Shown in pieces: positions 1-8,900 of a stretch of 31,361 bases of DNA (positions within the stretch are counted from its first letter, which is position 1; the number at the start of each line of letters is the position of its first letter). The notes beneath the pieces are model-generated. The model saw nothing but the letters and a program-made list of their open reading frames with translations. It made no database searches and was not told the origin of the DNA. The translations under genes were made by a program, and so were the position numbers. This DNA comes from CALAED01 sp937891035. Its GTDB lineage: Bacteria; Actinomycetota; Actinomycetes; Streptosporangiales; Streptosporangiaceae. The stretch covers positions 1 through 31,361 of the forward strand of contig DASQSZ010000393.1 in assembly GCA_035642125.1 (NCBI GenBank). Reading direction: 5' to 3'.

Positions 1-15
1 GGGCGGCACGAGCCG

Positions 16-798
16 GTGAACGAGGTCAGGCTCCAGGGTGTCTCCAAGGCGTTCGGCACCGGCTCGGCCGCGCTGCTCGCGCTCGACAACGTGAGCTTCG
101 ACGTCGCCCCCGGCGAGCTCGTCTGCCTGCTCGGCGCGTCCGGCTGCGGCAAGAGCACGCTGCTGAACCTTGTCGCCGACCTGGACAAACCGACGGCCGG
201 CGTGATCGACGTGAGCGGCGCCCGGGTGGCGCTGATGTTCCAGGAGCCGGCCCTCTTCCCTTGGCTGACGGTGACGGGCAACATCGAACTGGCGCTGAAG
301 ATGCGCGGCGTGCCCCGGCGGGAGCGCAGGTCACGCGCGGCCGAGCTGCTCGCGTCCGTGCACCTCGGGGGGTTCGAGCGGAAACGGCCGCACCAGCTGT
401 CCGGCGGCATGCGGCAGCGCGTGGCGCTGGCCCGCGCCCTCGCCCTCACCATCGACGAGACCGCGCCGGCCGGCGCCGCGTCCGCCGGGACCGTGCTGCT
501 CATGGACGAGCCGTTCGGCGCGCTGGACGCGATGACGCGGGACCTGCTGCACGACGAGATCGAACGGATCTGGCGCGAGCGCGACCTGACGATCCTATTC
601 GTCACCCACAACGTCCGCGAGGCGGTACGGCTCGGCGACCGGGTGGTGCTGCTTTCCAGCCGGCCGGGCTCGGTCGCCGAGGAGTTCACCGTGGGTCTCG
701 ACCGGCCGCGCCGCATCGACTCGCCCGAAGTGGCGACGCTGGCCGCCGCCATCACCGACCGGTTGCGAGAGGAGGTGAGCCGCCATGGCCGCACCTGA
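16..798 (+). CDS. ABC transporter ATP-binding protein, nitrate/sulfonate/taurine type (SsuB/TauB-like)
   Basis: Cytoplasmic ATPase that would power the permease encoded just downstream. The 260-aa product has a Walker A motif (GASGCGKST, residues 40-48), a Q-loop glutamine near 76, the signature LSGGM at 128-132, Walker B VLLMDE at 160-165 and the switch histidine H198. The sequence resembles the SsuB/TauB/NrtD group of importers for sulfonates, nitrate or related organic anions; the true substrate cannot be told from the sequence. A GTG start at 16 gives a normal N terminus, but the frame stays open to the window edge, so an earlier start is possible. An alanine/glycine-rich stretch of about 13 residues (147-159) sits between the signature and Walker B, where relatives usually have only a few residues. 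It overlaps the permease gene by 14 bp. No substrate-binding protein is seen; it may lie upstream of the window. Confidence 0.9.
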   Translation: MNEVRLQGVSKAFGTGSAALLALDNVSFDVAPGELVCLLGASGCGKSTLLNLVADLDKPTAGVIDVSGARVALMFQEPALFPWLTVTGNIELALKMRGVPRRERRSRAAELLASVHLGGFERKRPHQLSGGMRQRVALARALALTIDETAPAGAASAGTVLLMDEPFGALDAMTRDLLHDEIERIWRERDLTILFVTHNVREAVRLGDRVVLLSSRPGSVAEEFTVGLDRPRRIDSPEVATLAAAITDRLREEVSRHGRT

Positions 799-1666
799 GC
801 CGCAATCCATGGCCCCTAACGCCCTCGACCGGCAGATCACCGGCCTCGACGCCCTAGAGCTGGCGGCCGGCTCGCGCAAGAGCCTCACCTCCCGGTTTTG
901 GTCGGCGCTGTGGCCGGCCTTCGCGGCGGTCGCGATCGCCTTGGCGGTCTGGCAGCTCGTCGTGCTGAGCGGCTGGAAGGAGCCGTGGGTGCTGCCCGGG
1001 CCTACGGAGGTGCTGCCCCAGCTGGGAGACGAGCTGACCAGCGGGACGTTCTGGGCCGCCGTCGGGCTGACCATGCGCCGGGCGCTGATCGGGTACGCGC
1101 TGTCCATCGTGATCGGCGTGCTGATCGGGGCGGCGGTCTCGCGGGTGCGGGTGCTGCGCGCGGCGTTCGGCTCGCTGATCACCGGGCTCCAGACCATGCC
1201 GTCGATCGCGTGGTTTCCGTTGGCCATCCTGCTGTTCCAGCTCAGCGAGAGCGCGATCTTGTTCGTCGTCGTGCTCGGAGCGGCACCGTCGATCGCGAAC
1301 GGGCTCATCGCCGGCGTGGACTACACCCCGCCGATCCTGCTCCGGGCGGGCAAGGTGCTCGGGCTGCGCGGACCCGCGCTGTATCGGCACCTCATCCTGC
1401 CGGCGTCGCTGCCGGCGTTCGTCGCCGGGCTCAAGCAGGGCTGGGCGTTCGCCTGGCGCAGCCTCATGGCGGGCGAGCTGCTGGTGATCATCGGGCACAC
1501 CCAGTCGCTGGGCGTCCTGCTGTCGGCCGCGCGCGAGTTCACCGACACCGCCGACATGATCTCGATCATGATCGTGATCCTGATCATCGGCATCGGGATC
1601 GACAAGCTCTTCGGGTTCGGCGACCGAGCGCTCCGCGACCGCTGGGGGCTGAACACCGCCGATTAA
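785..1666 (+). CDS. ABC transporter permease, SsuC/TauC-like
   Basis: Inner-membrane component of the importer formed with the preceding ATPase. The 293-aa product has about six hydrophobic segments, beginning with one near residues 40-60 after a polar N terminus. The region around residues 190-225 (GKVLGLRGPALYRHLILPAS, then LPAFVAGLKQGWAFAW) matches the EAA-type cytoplasmic loop of the binding-protein-dependent permease family. The ATG at 785 is preceded by GGAGG at 771-775, and the gene overlaps the end of the ATPase gene, so the two are translationally coupled. Sulfate-activation genes occur later in the window, so a sulfonate substrate is attractive, but they are separated by a housekeeping block and this remains inference. 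The gene converges with the penicillin-binding protein gene, with only 25 bp between them. Confidence 0.88.
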   Translation: MAAPEPQSMAPNALDRQITGLDALELAAGSRKSLTSRFWSALWPAFAAVAIALAVWQLVVLSGWKEPWVLPGPTEVLPQLGDELTSGTFWAAVGLTMRRALIGYALSIVIGVLIGAAVSRVRVLRAAFGSLITGLQTMPSIAWFPLAILLFQLSESAILFVVVLGAAPSIANGLIAGVDYTPPILLRAGKVLGLRGPALYRHLILPASLPAFVAGLKQGWAFAWRSLMAGELLVIIGHTQSLGVLLSAAREFTDTADMISIMIVILIIGIGIDKLFGFGDRALRDRWGLNTAD

Positions 1667-1691
1667 TGGCGATCTATAGAGGGCCGCCGCC

Positions 1692-4100
1692 CTAGTCGAA
1701 GATCGTGGGTGTCGGCGTCGGTCCACGCGGTGGCGGCGGGAACCGGCCGGGCGGATCGATCGGCGGCGTGGGGAACGGCGGTTCGGTGAACGGCGGGAAG
1801 GGCTCTTCCGGCGAACCGCTGCTGAGGAAAAGGGTGACGGTCGACCCGAACTCGACCTTGGCGCCCGGCTCGGGGCTCGTCAGGGCGACGGTGCCGGCGC
1901 GGTATCGGTCCGAAGGCACCCGGCCGGGCGCGACCTCCGCGTCGAAGCCCGCCTCGCGCAACGTGCGGATCGCCGCGGCCGCCGGCAGACCGCGCACGTC
2001 CGGCACGCTCTCGGCGTCTTCGCCGGTGCCCTTGCTGAAATAGTGCGACGGCGGCCGCGCGAAGCCGTGCGCCGGCACGCCCCGCAGCGCGCCGATCATT
2101 GAGTCGCGCCAGATCGGCCCGGGAATCGTCGCGCCGAAGACCGCGCCGTAGCAGCGCCCGTCCATGCAGAGGTTGTCCATCGGATACCTGGCGCCGCCGC
2201 GCGGGTCGCCGACCCAGACGGCCGCCGCCAGATCCGGCGTGTAGCCGGCGAACCAGGCCGCGCGGTAGTCGTCCGCGGTGCCCGTCTTGGCCGCGGCCGG
2301 CCGGCCGATGCCGAGGCCGGCGCCGGTGCCTTCGGTGAGGACGCCGCGCAGCACGTGGCTGACCGCGTCGGCGACGCCCTTGCGGATGGCCTGGCGGCAA
2401 TCGGCGGCCGGCACCCGCAGGGACTTGCCCGCCGCGTCCGTGATCGACCTGATCGCGATCGGCGAGCAGTACCTGCCGCGCGCCCCGAACGCCGCGTACG
2501 CCGCCGCCATCCGTACCGGCGAGACGTCGTTGGAGCCCAGCGTCAGCGACGGCACCTGCTTGAGCGGGTCGCCGTTCGCCTGGCGCATGCCGAGCCGCTC
2601 GGCCATGCGCACCGTGTCACACAGGCCGACCTTCTTTTCCAGGGCGAGGAAGAACGTGTTGACCGAGTGGTGGGTGCCGGTGAGGAGGCTGAAACGCTTG
2701 CCGCCCTCCCCGTCGGCGGCGTTGCTCAGCGGCTTCGTGGAGTTCACCGGGTCGCCCGCGCAGTCCCGGAACCCGGTCGGCACGTACTCGCGCGGCGCCA
2801 TCAGCCGCTCACCGAAGGGCATGTCCTCGTTCAGCGCCGCGGCCAGCGTGAAGACCTTGAAGGTGGACCCGGAGGGCATGCCGAGGCTGCTGCCGTGGGA
2901 CTGGTCGGCGGCGAAGTTGATCCAGGTCTTGCCCCGCTGCTTGTCCGGCCCGAGCTTGCGGTCGATGACCATTCCCTTGATCTCGCCGGTGCCCGGCTCG
3001 ACGAGCACCTCGGCCGCCGCCTTGTGCGCGCTGTTGCGCGGCGGCACGTGCCGGTTGACGGCGCGCTGGGCGGCCCGCTGCGTCCGCCAGTCGAGCGTGG
3101 TCCGGATCGTCAGCCCACCGCGCTGCAACAGTCGCAGCCGCTCCGCCTGGGTGCGCCCGAAGACCGGGTCGCCGAGGATCTCGCGTTGCACGTAGTCGCA
3201 GAAGTACGGTGCCTTGCTGGTCACACAGCCGTTCGGGGTGTCGTGCAGGCGCAGGCCGAGCGGCCGCCGGGCGGCCGCGTGGGCGGCGGCCGGCGATACC
3301 CAGCCGAGCTCGACCATGCGGCCCAGCACCGTGTCGCGGCGCTGCCTGGCCGCGCCCGGGTGCAGACGCGGGTTGTACGCGTGCGGGTAGCGGATCACGC
3401 CGGCCAGCGTGGCCGCTTCGGCGAGCGTCAGCCGCGCGGCCGGCTTGTCGAAGAACCGCCGGGCCGCGGCCTCGATGCCGTACGCGCCGTCGCCGAAGTA
3501 GGCGATGTTGAGGTAGCGGCGCAGGATCTCGTCCTTGGACAGCACCTTCTCAAGCGCCATGGCATAGCGCAGCTCGCGCAGCTTACGCGCCGGGCTGACC
3601 TCGAGCGCCGCCTTGCGCTGTGCGTCCGTCTCCGCGCTTTCGAACAGCACGTTCTTGACGTACTGCTGGGTCAGCCCGGAGCCGCCCTGGGTGACCTCGC
3701 CCGACCGCATGTTGTTGACGAGGGCGCGCATGGTGCCCTCGGCGTCGAGCGCGCCGTGCTCGTAGAACCGGCTGTCCTCGATCGCGAGGACGGCCTGCCG
3801 GGCGGCCGGCGCCACCTGGTCGAGGCGCACCTCCACGCGGTTTTCGAAATAGAAGGTGGCGAGCAGGGAACCGTCGGCGGCGAGGATCCTGGATCGTTGC
3901 GGCAGCGGCGGCGTGCTCAGCTCGCTCGGCATGGCTTGGAACCATTTGGCCGAGTCGCGCGCGCCCACCCCGGCGGCGCAGGCCATGGGCAGCACAAGGA
4001 GGGCGGCCAAGATACCGGCGAGAACCCCCGCTGTCGCCAGGCCGCCGATTGTCCTGACCGCCTGGATCGAGCGCTTCGGCGAGCGGCCCCTGTACGCCAC
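1692..4100 (-). CDS. Bifunctional penicillin-binding protein (class A: GT51 transglycosylase plus transpeptidase) with one PASTA domain
   Basis: Membrane-anchored peptidoglycan synthase that polymerises lipid II and cross-links the strands outside the membrane. The 802-aa product has one N-terminal transmembrane anchor (about 17-40), then a GT51 domain with the catalytic glutamate E108 in AIEDSRFYEHG and the GGSGLTQQ motif (139-146). The transpeptidase domain carries all three active-site motifs: STFK (serine 412), SVN (479-481) and KTG (605-607). A single PASTA domain spans about 697-762, followed by a proline-rich tail, as in actinobacterial PonA-type proteins. The start is taken as GTG at 4100; no strong Shine-Dalgarno sequence lies in front of it. 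About 140 bp without a gene separate it from mazG, so it may have its own promoter. No missing catalytic residue was seen. Confidence 0.95.
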   Translation of the reverse strand: MAYRGRSPKRSIQAVRTIGGLATAGVLAGILAALLVLPMACAAGVGARDSAKWFQAMPSELSTPPLPQRSRILAADGSLLATFYFENRVEVRLDQVAPAARQAVLAIEDSRFYEHGALDAEGTMRALVNNMRSGEVTQGGSGLTQQYVKNVLFESAETDAQRKAALEVSPARKLRELRYAMALEKVLSKDEILRRYLNIAYFGDGAYGIEAAARRFFDKPAARLTLAEAATLAGVIRYPHAYNPRLHPGAARQRRDTVLGRMVELGWVSPAAAHAAARRPLGLRLHDTPNGCVTSKAPYFCDYVQREILGDPVFGRTQAERLRLLQRGGLTIRTTLDWRTQRAAQRAVNRHVPPRNSAHKAAAEVLVEPGTGEIKGMVIDRKLGPDKQRGKTWINFAADQSHGSSLGMPSGSTFKVFTLAAALNEDMPFGERLMAPREYVPTGFRDCAGDPVNSTKPLSNAADGEGGKRFSLLTGTHHSVNTFFLALEKKVGLCDTVRMAERLGMRQANGDPLKQVPSLTLGSNDVSPVRMAAAYAAFGARGRYCSPIAIRSITDAAGKSLRVPAADCRQAIRKGVADAVSHVLRGVLTEGTGAGLGIGRPAAAKTGTADDYRAAWFAGYTPDLAAAVWVGDPRGGARYPMDNLCMDGRCYGAVFGATIPGPIWRDSMIGALRGVPAHGFARPPSHYFSKGTGEDAESVPDVRGLPAAAAIRTLREAGFDAEVAPGRVPSDRYRAGTVALTSPEPGAKVEFGSTVTLFLSSGSPEEPFPPFTEPPFPTPPIDPPGRFPPPPRGPTPTPTIFD

Positions 4101-4242
4101 ATGATCAGAGTAAAGCGGTCAGATTGCGCTCTCCTAACAAATCGACCGCCCGCCTCCGGCCAAATGGCACTCAGCTCGCCCAATCGGATGAAACAGCTGA
4201 AAACCCCGACACACCGGCGAACGGCGGAAGCGGCGGAAGCGG

Positions 4243-5214
4243 TCAGCGCGCGTCCGGCGCCGCCTCGTGGCTCCAGGCCTCGACGCGGTCGCGGAACTCG
4301 CGCGCCGCGCCGCGCAGCTCTGTCTCCGGGTCGACGCCCTCATCGACGGCCTTGCGGACCAGCGCGAACAGCTCGGCGGCCAGCCCGCGCCCGGCGGCGA
4401 ACAGCTCATCGGGAACCGCGGCGCGGGCGGCACGCCGCTGAAGCTGGGCGGCCAGCGTCAGGGCCGGCTGGCCCATCGGAACGCCGTCGAAGATGCCGTC
4501 GGTGTTCTTGGCCGCCCGCTCGGCGGCCTTGATGTCCTCCCAGTTGGCGGTCACCTGTTCGGCGCTGTCGGCGGTGATGGAGCCGAACACGTGCGGATGG
4601 CGCCGGACGAGCTTGTCGACGATCGCGGCGGCCACATCGTCGATGGCGAACGCGGTCTCGTCCGTCCGTTCCGACGCCACCACCGAGTGGAAGGCGACCT
4701 GCAGCAAGACGTCGCCCAACTCCTCGCGCAGCGCGCTCAGGTCGCCGCTTTCGATGGTGTCGAGGACCTCGTAGGCCTCCTCGAGCAGATACGGCGCGAG
4801 CGAGGCGTGCGTCTGCTTGCGGTCCCACGGGCATTCGCGCCGCAGCGTGTCCATCACCGACACCAGATCGAGCAACCTGGCGCCTGGCAGGTCGTACGAG
4901 CCGTGCATCACTTCGAGCTCGACGGGCTCGTCCGCGGCGACGGCGAGCGCGCCGACCGCTCGCATCAGCTCCTCGTCGCCGTCGGGGGACGCGATCCATA
5001 CGACGTGCCCGGCCTGGGCGGCCGCCGCCGTCACCAGCGCCCGCGCGTCCGGCGCGATCACTTCGACCGGCACGTCGGCCTCGCGCACGTACGGCAGCTG
5101 CGGATGGTCCGCGGCGGTCAGCACCCGGGACGCCGATCGCAGCGCCCGCCACGCCTGCCAGCTCAGCAGACCCGGCGCGACCCGATGGGTGGTGGCGAGG
5201 AAGAGCAGCGACAT
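4243..5214 (-). CDS. mazG: Nucleoside triphosphate pyrophosphohydrolase MazG
   Basis: Cytoplasmic enzyme that hydrolyses NTPs, including damaged ones, to NMP and pyrophosphate. The 323-aa protein contains the MazG signature: the CPWDRKQTHASL segment, then LLEEAYEVLD and REELGDVLLQVAFH, which supply the EExxE and ExxD metal ligands. The N-terminal ~95 residues resemble a shortened tetrapyrrole-methylase-like region, as in other actinobacterial MazG proteins of about 325 aa. The C-terminal MazG-like half is alanine-rich and less conserved. The frame stays open further upstream, but ATG at 5214 is preferred because it overlaps the stop of the SurA-like gene as TGATG, a standard coupling arrangement, and because it gives the usual N terminus. 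It sits downstream of mfd and the lipoprotein gene on the same strand. Confidence 0.93.
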   Translation of the reverse strand: MSLLFLATTHRVAPGLLSWQAWRALRSASRVLTAADHPQLPYVREADVPVEVIAPDARALVTAAAAQAGHVVWIASPDGDEELMRAVGALAVAADEPVELEVMHGSYDLPGARLLDLVSVMDTLRRECPWDRKQTHASLAPYLLEEAYEVLDTIESGDLSALREELGDVLLQVAFHSVVASERTDETAFAIDDVAAAIVDKLVRRHPHVFGSITADSAEQVTANWEDIKAAERAAKNTDGIFDGVPMGQPALTLAAQLQRRAARAAVPDELFAAGRGLAAELFALVRKAVDEGVDPETELRGAAREFRDRVEAWSHEAAPDAR

Positions 5215-5882
5215 CAGCCGGTACCCGACTCCGTCTTCGACAGCCGATACGACACCGGATTGAGGGAGACCTGTCGCGCGTCGAAGCCGCCGCCGAACCG
5301 CGGATTGACCGTGATGTCGAGCCGGCCGGCCGCCGCCGAGTAGACAGCGTCGCGCTGCCGTAGGGCGCGCTGCTGTGCGGCCAGGTCGAGCTGACCCTGC
5401 GCGTTCGGGGCCGCGCCGTACCGCTGCAGCAGCATCTGCTGGATCAGGACGACCCGCGCGACGTCGTTGGTGTGGCGCAGCGGGATGTCGCTGGCCAGTA
5501 CGGCGGCGGACACGCCGGACGGCCCGCCCAGACCGCCGAGCAGACCGTCGATCTGTCCCTGCGTCACGGTGATGCCCTGCTCGCGTGCCACCTCGTCCCA
5601 GATCTTGAACCCGATGAGCTGGTAGAGCGCGCTGCGATGGGGCGAATCCGGGTCGAAGGGGAGCCGCTGCCCCTGCTGCTCCGCCGCCTGCTGTACGAGC
5701 GCCGCCTGGCGGTTGGCGGCGAACTCCTCGCGCCACTTCGCGACCGTGCTGTCCAGCCGCGCGGTGGTGATGCGCTCGTCGCCGACGGTCGCCGCGGTGC
5801 CCATTTTCACCGGGCCGCAGGCGCTCAGCACGACACCGGCCAAGAGCGCGCCGACGGCCGCGGTCACTGCTGTACGGAACAC
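5214..5882 (-). CDS. SurA N-terminal-domain-like lipoprotein
   Basis: Predicted exported lipoprotein of 222 aa. The first 22 residues form a lipoprotein signal peptide: a short polar start, a hydrophobic stretch (AVTAAVGALLAGVVL) and the lipobox LSAC with the lipidated cysteine at 22. The rest resembles the SurA N-terminal chaperone-like domain: a short segment on strand-forming residues (GDERITTARLDSTV), then helices. No parvulin-type (PpiC) isomerase domain is visible, so a holdase or chaperone role is more likely than prolyl isomerisation; the function is inferred. GTG at 5882 is chosen because AGAGGA lies just upstream and it gives a compact signal peptide. An ATG farther upstream is in frame but would add a repetitive, polar N terminus. 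It lies between mfd and mazG, an order commonly seen in actinomycetes. Confidence 0.82.
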   Translation of the reverse strand: MFRTAVTAAVGALLAGVVLSACGPVKMGTAATVGDERITTARLDSTVAKWREEFAANRQAALVQQAAEQQGQRLPFDPDSPHRSALYQLIGFKIWDEVAREQGITVTQGQIDGLLGGLGGPSGVSAAVLASDIPLRHTNDVARVVLIQQMLLQRYGAAPNAQGQLDLAAQQRALRQRDAVYSAAAGRLDITVNPRFGGGFDARQVSLNPVSYRLSKTESGTG

Positions 5883-5892
5883 GACTGTCCTC

Positions 5893-5934
5893 TTGCCTTC
5901 TGATCCATGGGTGTTGCCTTGTGATCCATGGGTG
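5893..5934. repeat. 21-bp tandem direct repeat, two copies
   Basis: Two adjacent 21-bp units (5893-5913 and 5914-5934) differ at a single base. They lie in the short gap between mfd and the SurA-like lipoprotein gene, directly upstream of its ribosome-binding site. If translation began at the farther upstream ATG, the two units would encode a repeated heptapeptide (THGSQGN, THGSEGK). Because 21 is a multiple of three, copy-number change would not alter that frame. Confidence 0.85.
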
Positions 5935-5947
5935 CGAATCTTTCCGA

Positions 5948-8900
5948 TCATTGTCGCCCCTGCACCGACGACGCGGCGACCGGGTCCGGGAGCAGCAGCG
6001 CCTCGAGCAGATCGGTGCACCATTTCAGCAGCTCTTGGTCGCGCAGCGGGCGGCCGCCCAGCGGCGCGGTCTTGGGGACCGGCACGAGCAGCGTTTTGGT
6101 CTGCGACTTCAGCAGGCTCTTCGGATAGAGCCGCTGCAACCGTATCTGCCGGGATTCGGGGAGCTCGACCGGAGTGAACCGGACGTGGTTGCCCTGGATG
6201 CCGACGTCGGTGAGCCCGGCCCGCCGCGCCTTGGCCCGGAACCGCGCGACCTCCAGCAGGTTCAGCAGCGCGACCGGCAGCGGCCCGTAGCGGTCCTTCA
6301 GCTCCTCGTGCGCGGCGAGGACCTGATCGTCGTCCTCGATGGCGGCGATCCGCTTGTAGGCCTCGAGCCGCAGCCGCTCCCCCGGCACGTACTCGTGCGG
6401 AATGTGCGCGTCGACCGGCAGCTCCACCTTGACCTCGGGCGTTTCGGCGGGGCCCTCGTCGCGCAGCTCGCGCACCGCCTCGCCGACCATCCGGACGTAC
6501 AGGTCGAAGCCGACGCCCGCGATGTGGCCGGACTGCTCGGCGCCGAGGATGTTGCCCGCGCCCCTGATCTCCAGATCCTTCATCGCCACGAACATGCCGG
6601 CGCCGATCTCGGTGTGCTGGGCGATGGTGACCAGCCGTTCATGTGCGGTCTCGGTGAGCGGCGCCTCGGGCGGGTAGAGAAAGTAGGCGTACGCCCGCTC
6701 CCGCCCGCGCCCGACCCGGCCGCGCAGCTGGTGCAGCTGGGATAGGCCGTAGGTGTCGGCTCGGTCGACGATGAGTGTGTTCGCGTTGGGAATGTCGAGC
6801 CCGGACTCGACGATCGTCGTGGCCACGAGCACGTCGTAGTTCTTCTCCCAGAAGTCGACCATGACCTGTTCGAGTTGATGCTCGTTCATCTGGCCGTGTG
6901 CGGTGGCGATGCGTGCCTCCGGGACCAGCTTGGCCAGGTTGGCGGCGACCCGGTCGATCGAGCGCACCCGGTTGTGCACGAAGAAGACCTGGCCCTCGCG
7001 CAGCAGCTCACGGCGCACCGCCGCGGCGATCTGCTTTTCGTCGTACGGACCGACGAAGGTGAGGATGGGGTGTCGTTCCTCCGGCGGGGTCAGGATGGTC
7101 GACATCTCGCGGATGCCGGTGAGCCCCATCTCGAGTGTCCGCGGGATTGGGGTCGCCGACATGGCGAGCACGTCGACCTGCGTGCGCAACCGCTTGAGCT
7201 GCTCTTTGTGTTCGACGCCGAACCGCTGCTCCTCGTCGACGATCACCAGGCCCAGGTCTTTGAACCGGGTCTCCGGCGACAGCAGCCGGTGCGTGCCGAT
7301 GACGATGTCCACGGTGCTGTCGGCGAGGCCGCGCATCGTCTCGCGCGCCTCGGTGTCCGACTGGAACCGCGATAGCGGCTTGACGACGACGGGGAACGGG
7401 CCGAACCGTTCGGAGAACGTCGACATGTGCTGTTGCACCAGCAGGGTCGTCGGGACGAGCACCGCCACCTGCTTGCCGTCCTGGACGGCCTTGAAGGCGG
7501 CGCGGACCGCGATCTCGGTCTTGCCGTAACCGACGTCGCCGCAGATCAGTCTGTCCATCGGGACCGGCCTGCGCATGTCGGACTTGACCTCGTCGATCGC
7601 CGCCTGCTGGTCGGGGGTCTCCACGTAGGGGAAGGCGTCCTCCAGCTCGCGCTGCCACGGCGAGTCGGGGCCGAACGCATGCCCCGGGCTGGCCATGCGG
7701 GCCGAGTACAGCCTGATCAGCTCGCCGGCGCTCTGCCGTACCGCCCGGCGCGCCCGGCCCTTGGCCTTCTGCCAATCGGCGCCGCCGAGCCGGTGCAGCG
7801 CCGGGGCCTCACCGCCGACGTAGCGGGTGATCTCCTCGAGCTGGTCGGTCGGCACGTACAGCCGGTCGCCCTTGGCGTACTCAAGGACCAGGTACTCGCG
7901 AGTGGCGCCTTGCACGGTGCGGCTCACCATCTCGACGTAGCGGCCCACACCGTGCTGCTCGTGCACGATGTAGTCGCCGGTGGTCAGTCGCAACGGGTCG
8001 ATGCCGCCGCGGCGCCGCGACGGCAGCCGGCGCATGTCCTTGGTCGAGCTCCGCTGCCCGGACAGGTCGGCCTCGGTGAGCACGGCCAGCCGCGTCGCCT
8101 CCCAGACGAAGCCGTGCTCGATGCGGCCCTGGGCGACGTGCACCACGGCCGGCTCGGGCGGCGCGAGCAGGGCGCCGACCGTGGCGCCGAGCCCCTCCTC
8201 ACGGACGACCTCGGCGAGCCGCTCGGCCGGGCCGTGGCCCTCGGTGACCAGCACCACCCGCCAGCCCTCGTGCACCCAGCCCTTGACGTCGGCCAGCATC
8301 CTGGCGGTGTCGCCGCGGTAGGTCTCGGCCGCCCGCGCGCCGATGGTCAGGGCATCGTCGTCGAAGTCCGCGTCGCTGACCTCCAGGTGCCCCTCGGCGT
8401 CGTCCGCCGGCTGCGCCCCGGGGAGGGTGAACGGCGTCGCCGTCCACCACGGGATGCCGAGCTCGGCGGCGCGATCGCGGACCTCATCGATGGTCTTGTA
8501 CGCGGCCGCGCCGAGGTCGATCGGGGCCTCGCCGCCGGCCGCCGCGTTCACCCAGGACGCCTCGAGAAACTCCTGGCTGGTCCGCACCAGGTCGGCCGCC
8601 CTGGTCCGGATCCGCTCGGGGTCGCACACCATGGTGTAGGCCCCGGCGGGGAGCAGGTCGAGCAGCAGCACCATCTCGTCGGTGAGCACGGGCGAGAACG
8701 CCTCCATGCCCTCGACCGCGTCGCCGGCGGCCATCGCGTCGAGGATGCCGGCCAGGCTCGGGTGCCGCGCGGCCAGCTCCCCGGCCCGCGCGCGCACCTC
8801 CGGGGTGAGCGGCAGCTCGCGGCAGGCCGGCGCCCACAGGCCGTCTTGCGAGACCTCGAGCGAGCGCTGGTCGGCGGCCTTGAAGTAGCGGATCTCCTCG

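Noticed and set aside
1680..1693. Small hairpin (AGGGC/GCCCT) between the convergent permease and penicillin-binding protein genes
   Set aside because: Only a 5-bp stem, overlapping the stop codon and lacking a T run; too weak to call a terminator.
2355..4532. Long plus-strand reading frame (725 codons) across the penicillin-binding protein and mazG
   Set aside because: It runs antisense to two clear genes and through their intergenic gap, and shows no recognisable domain.
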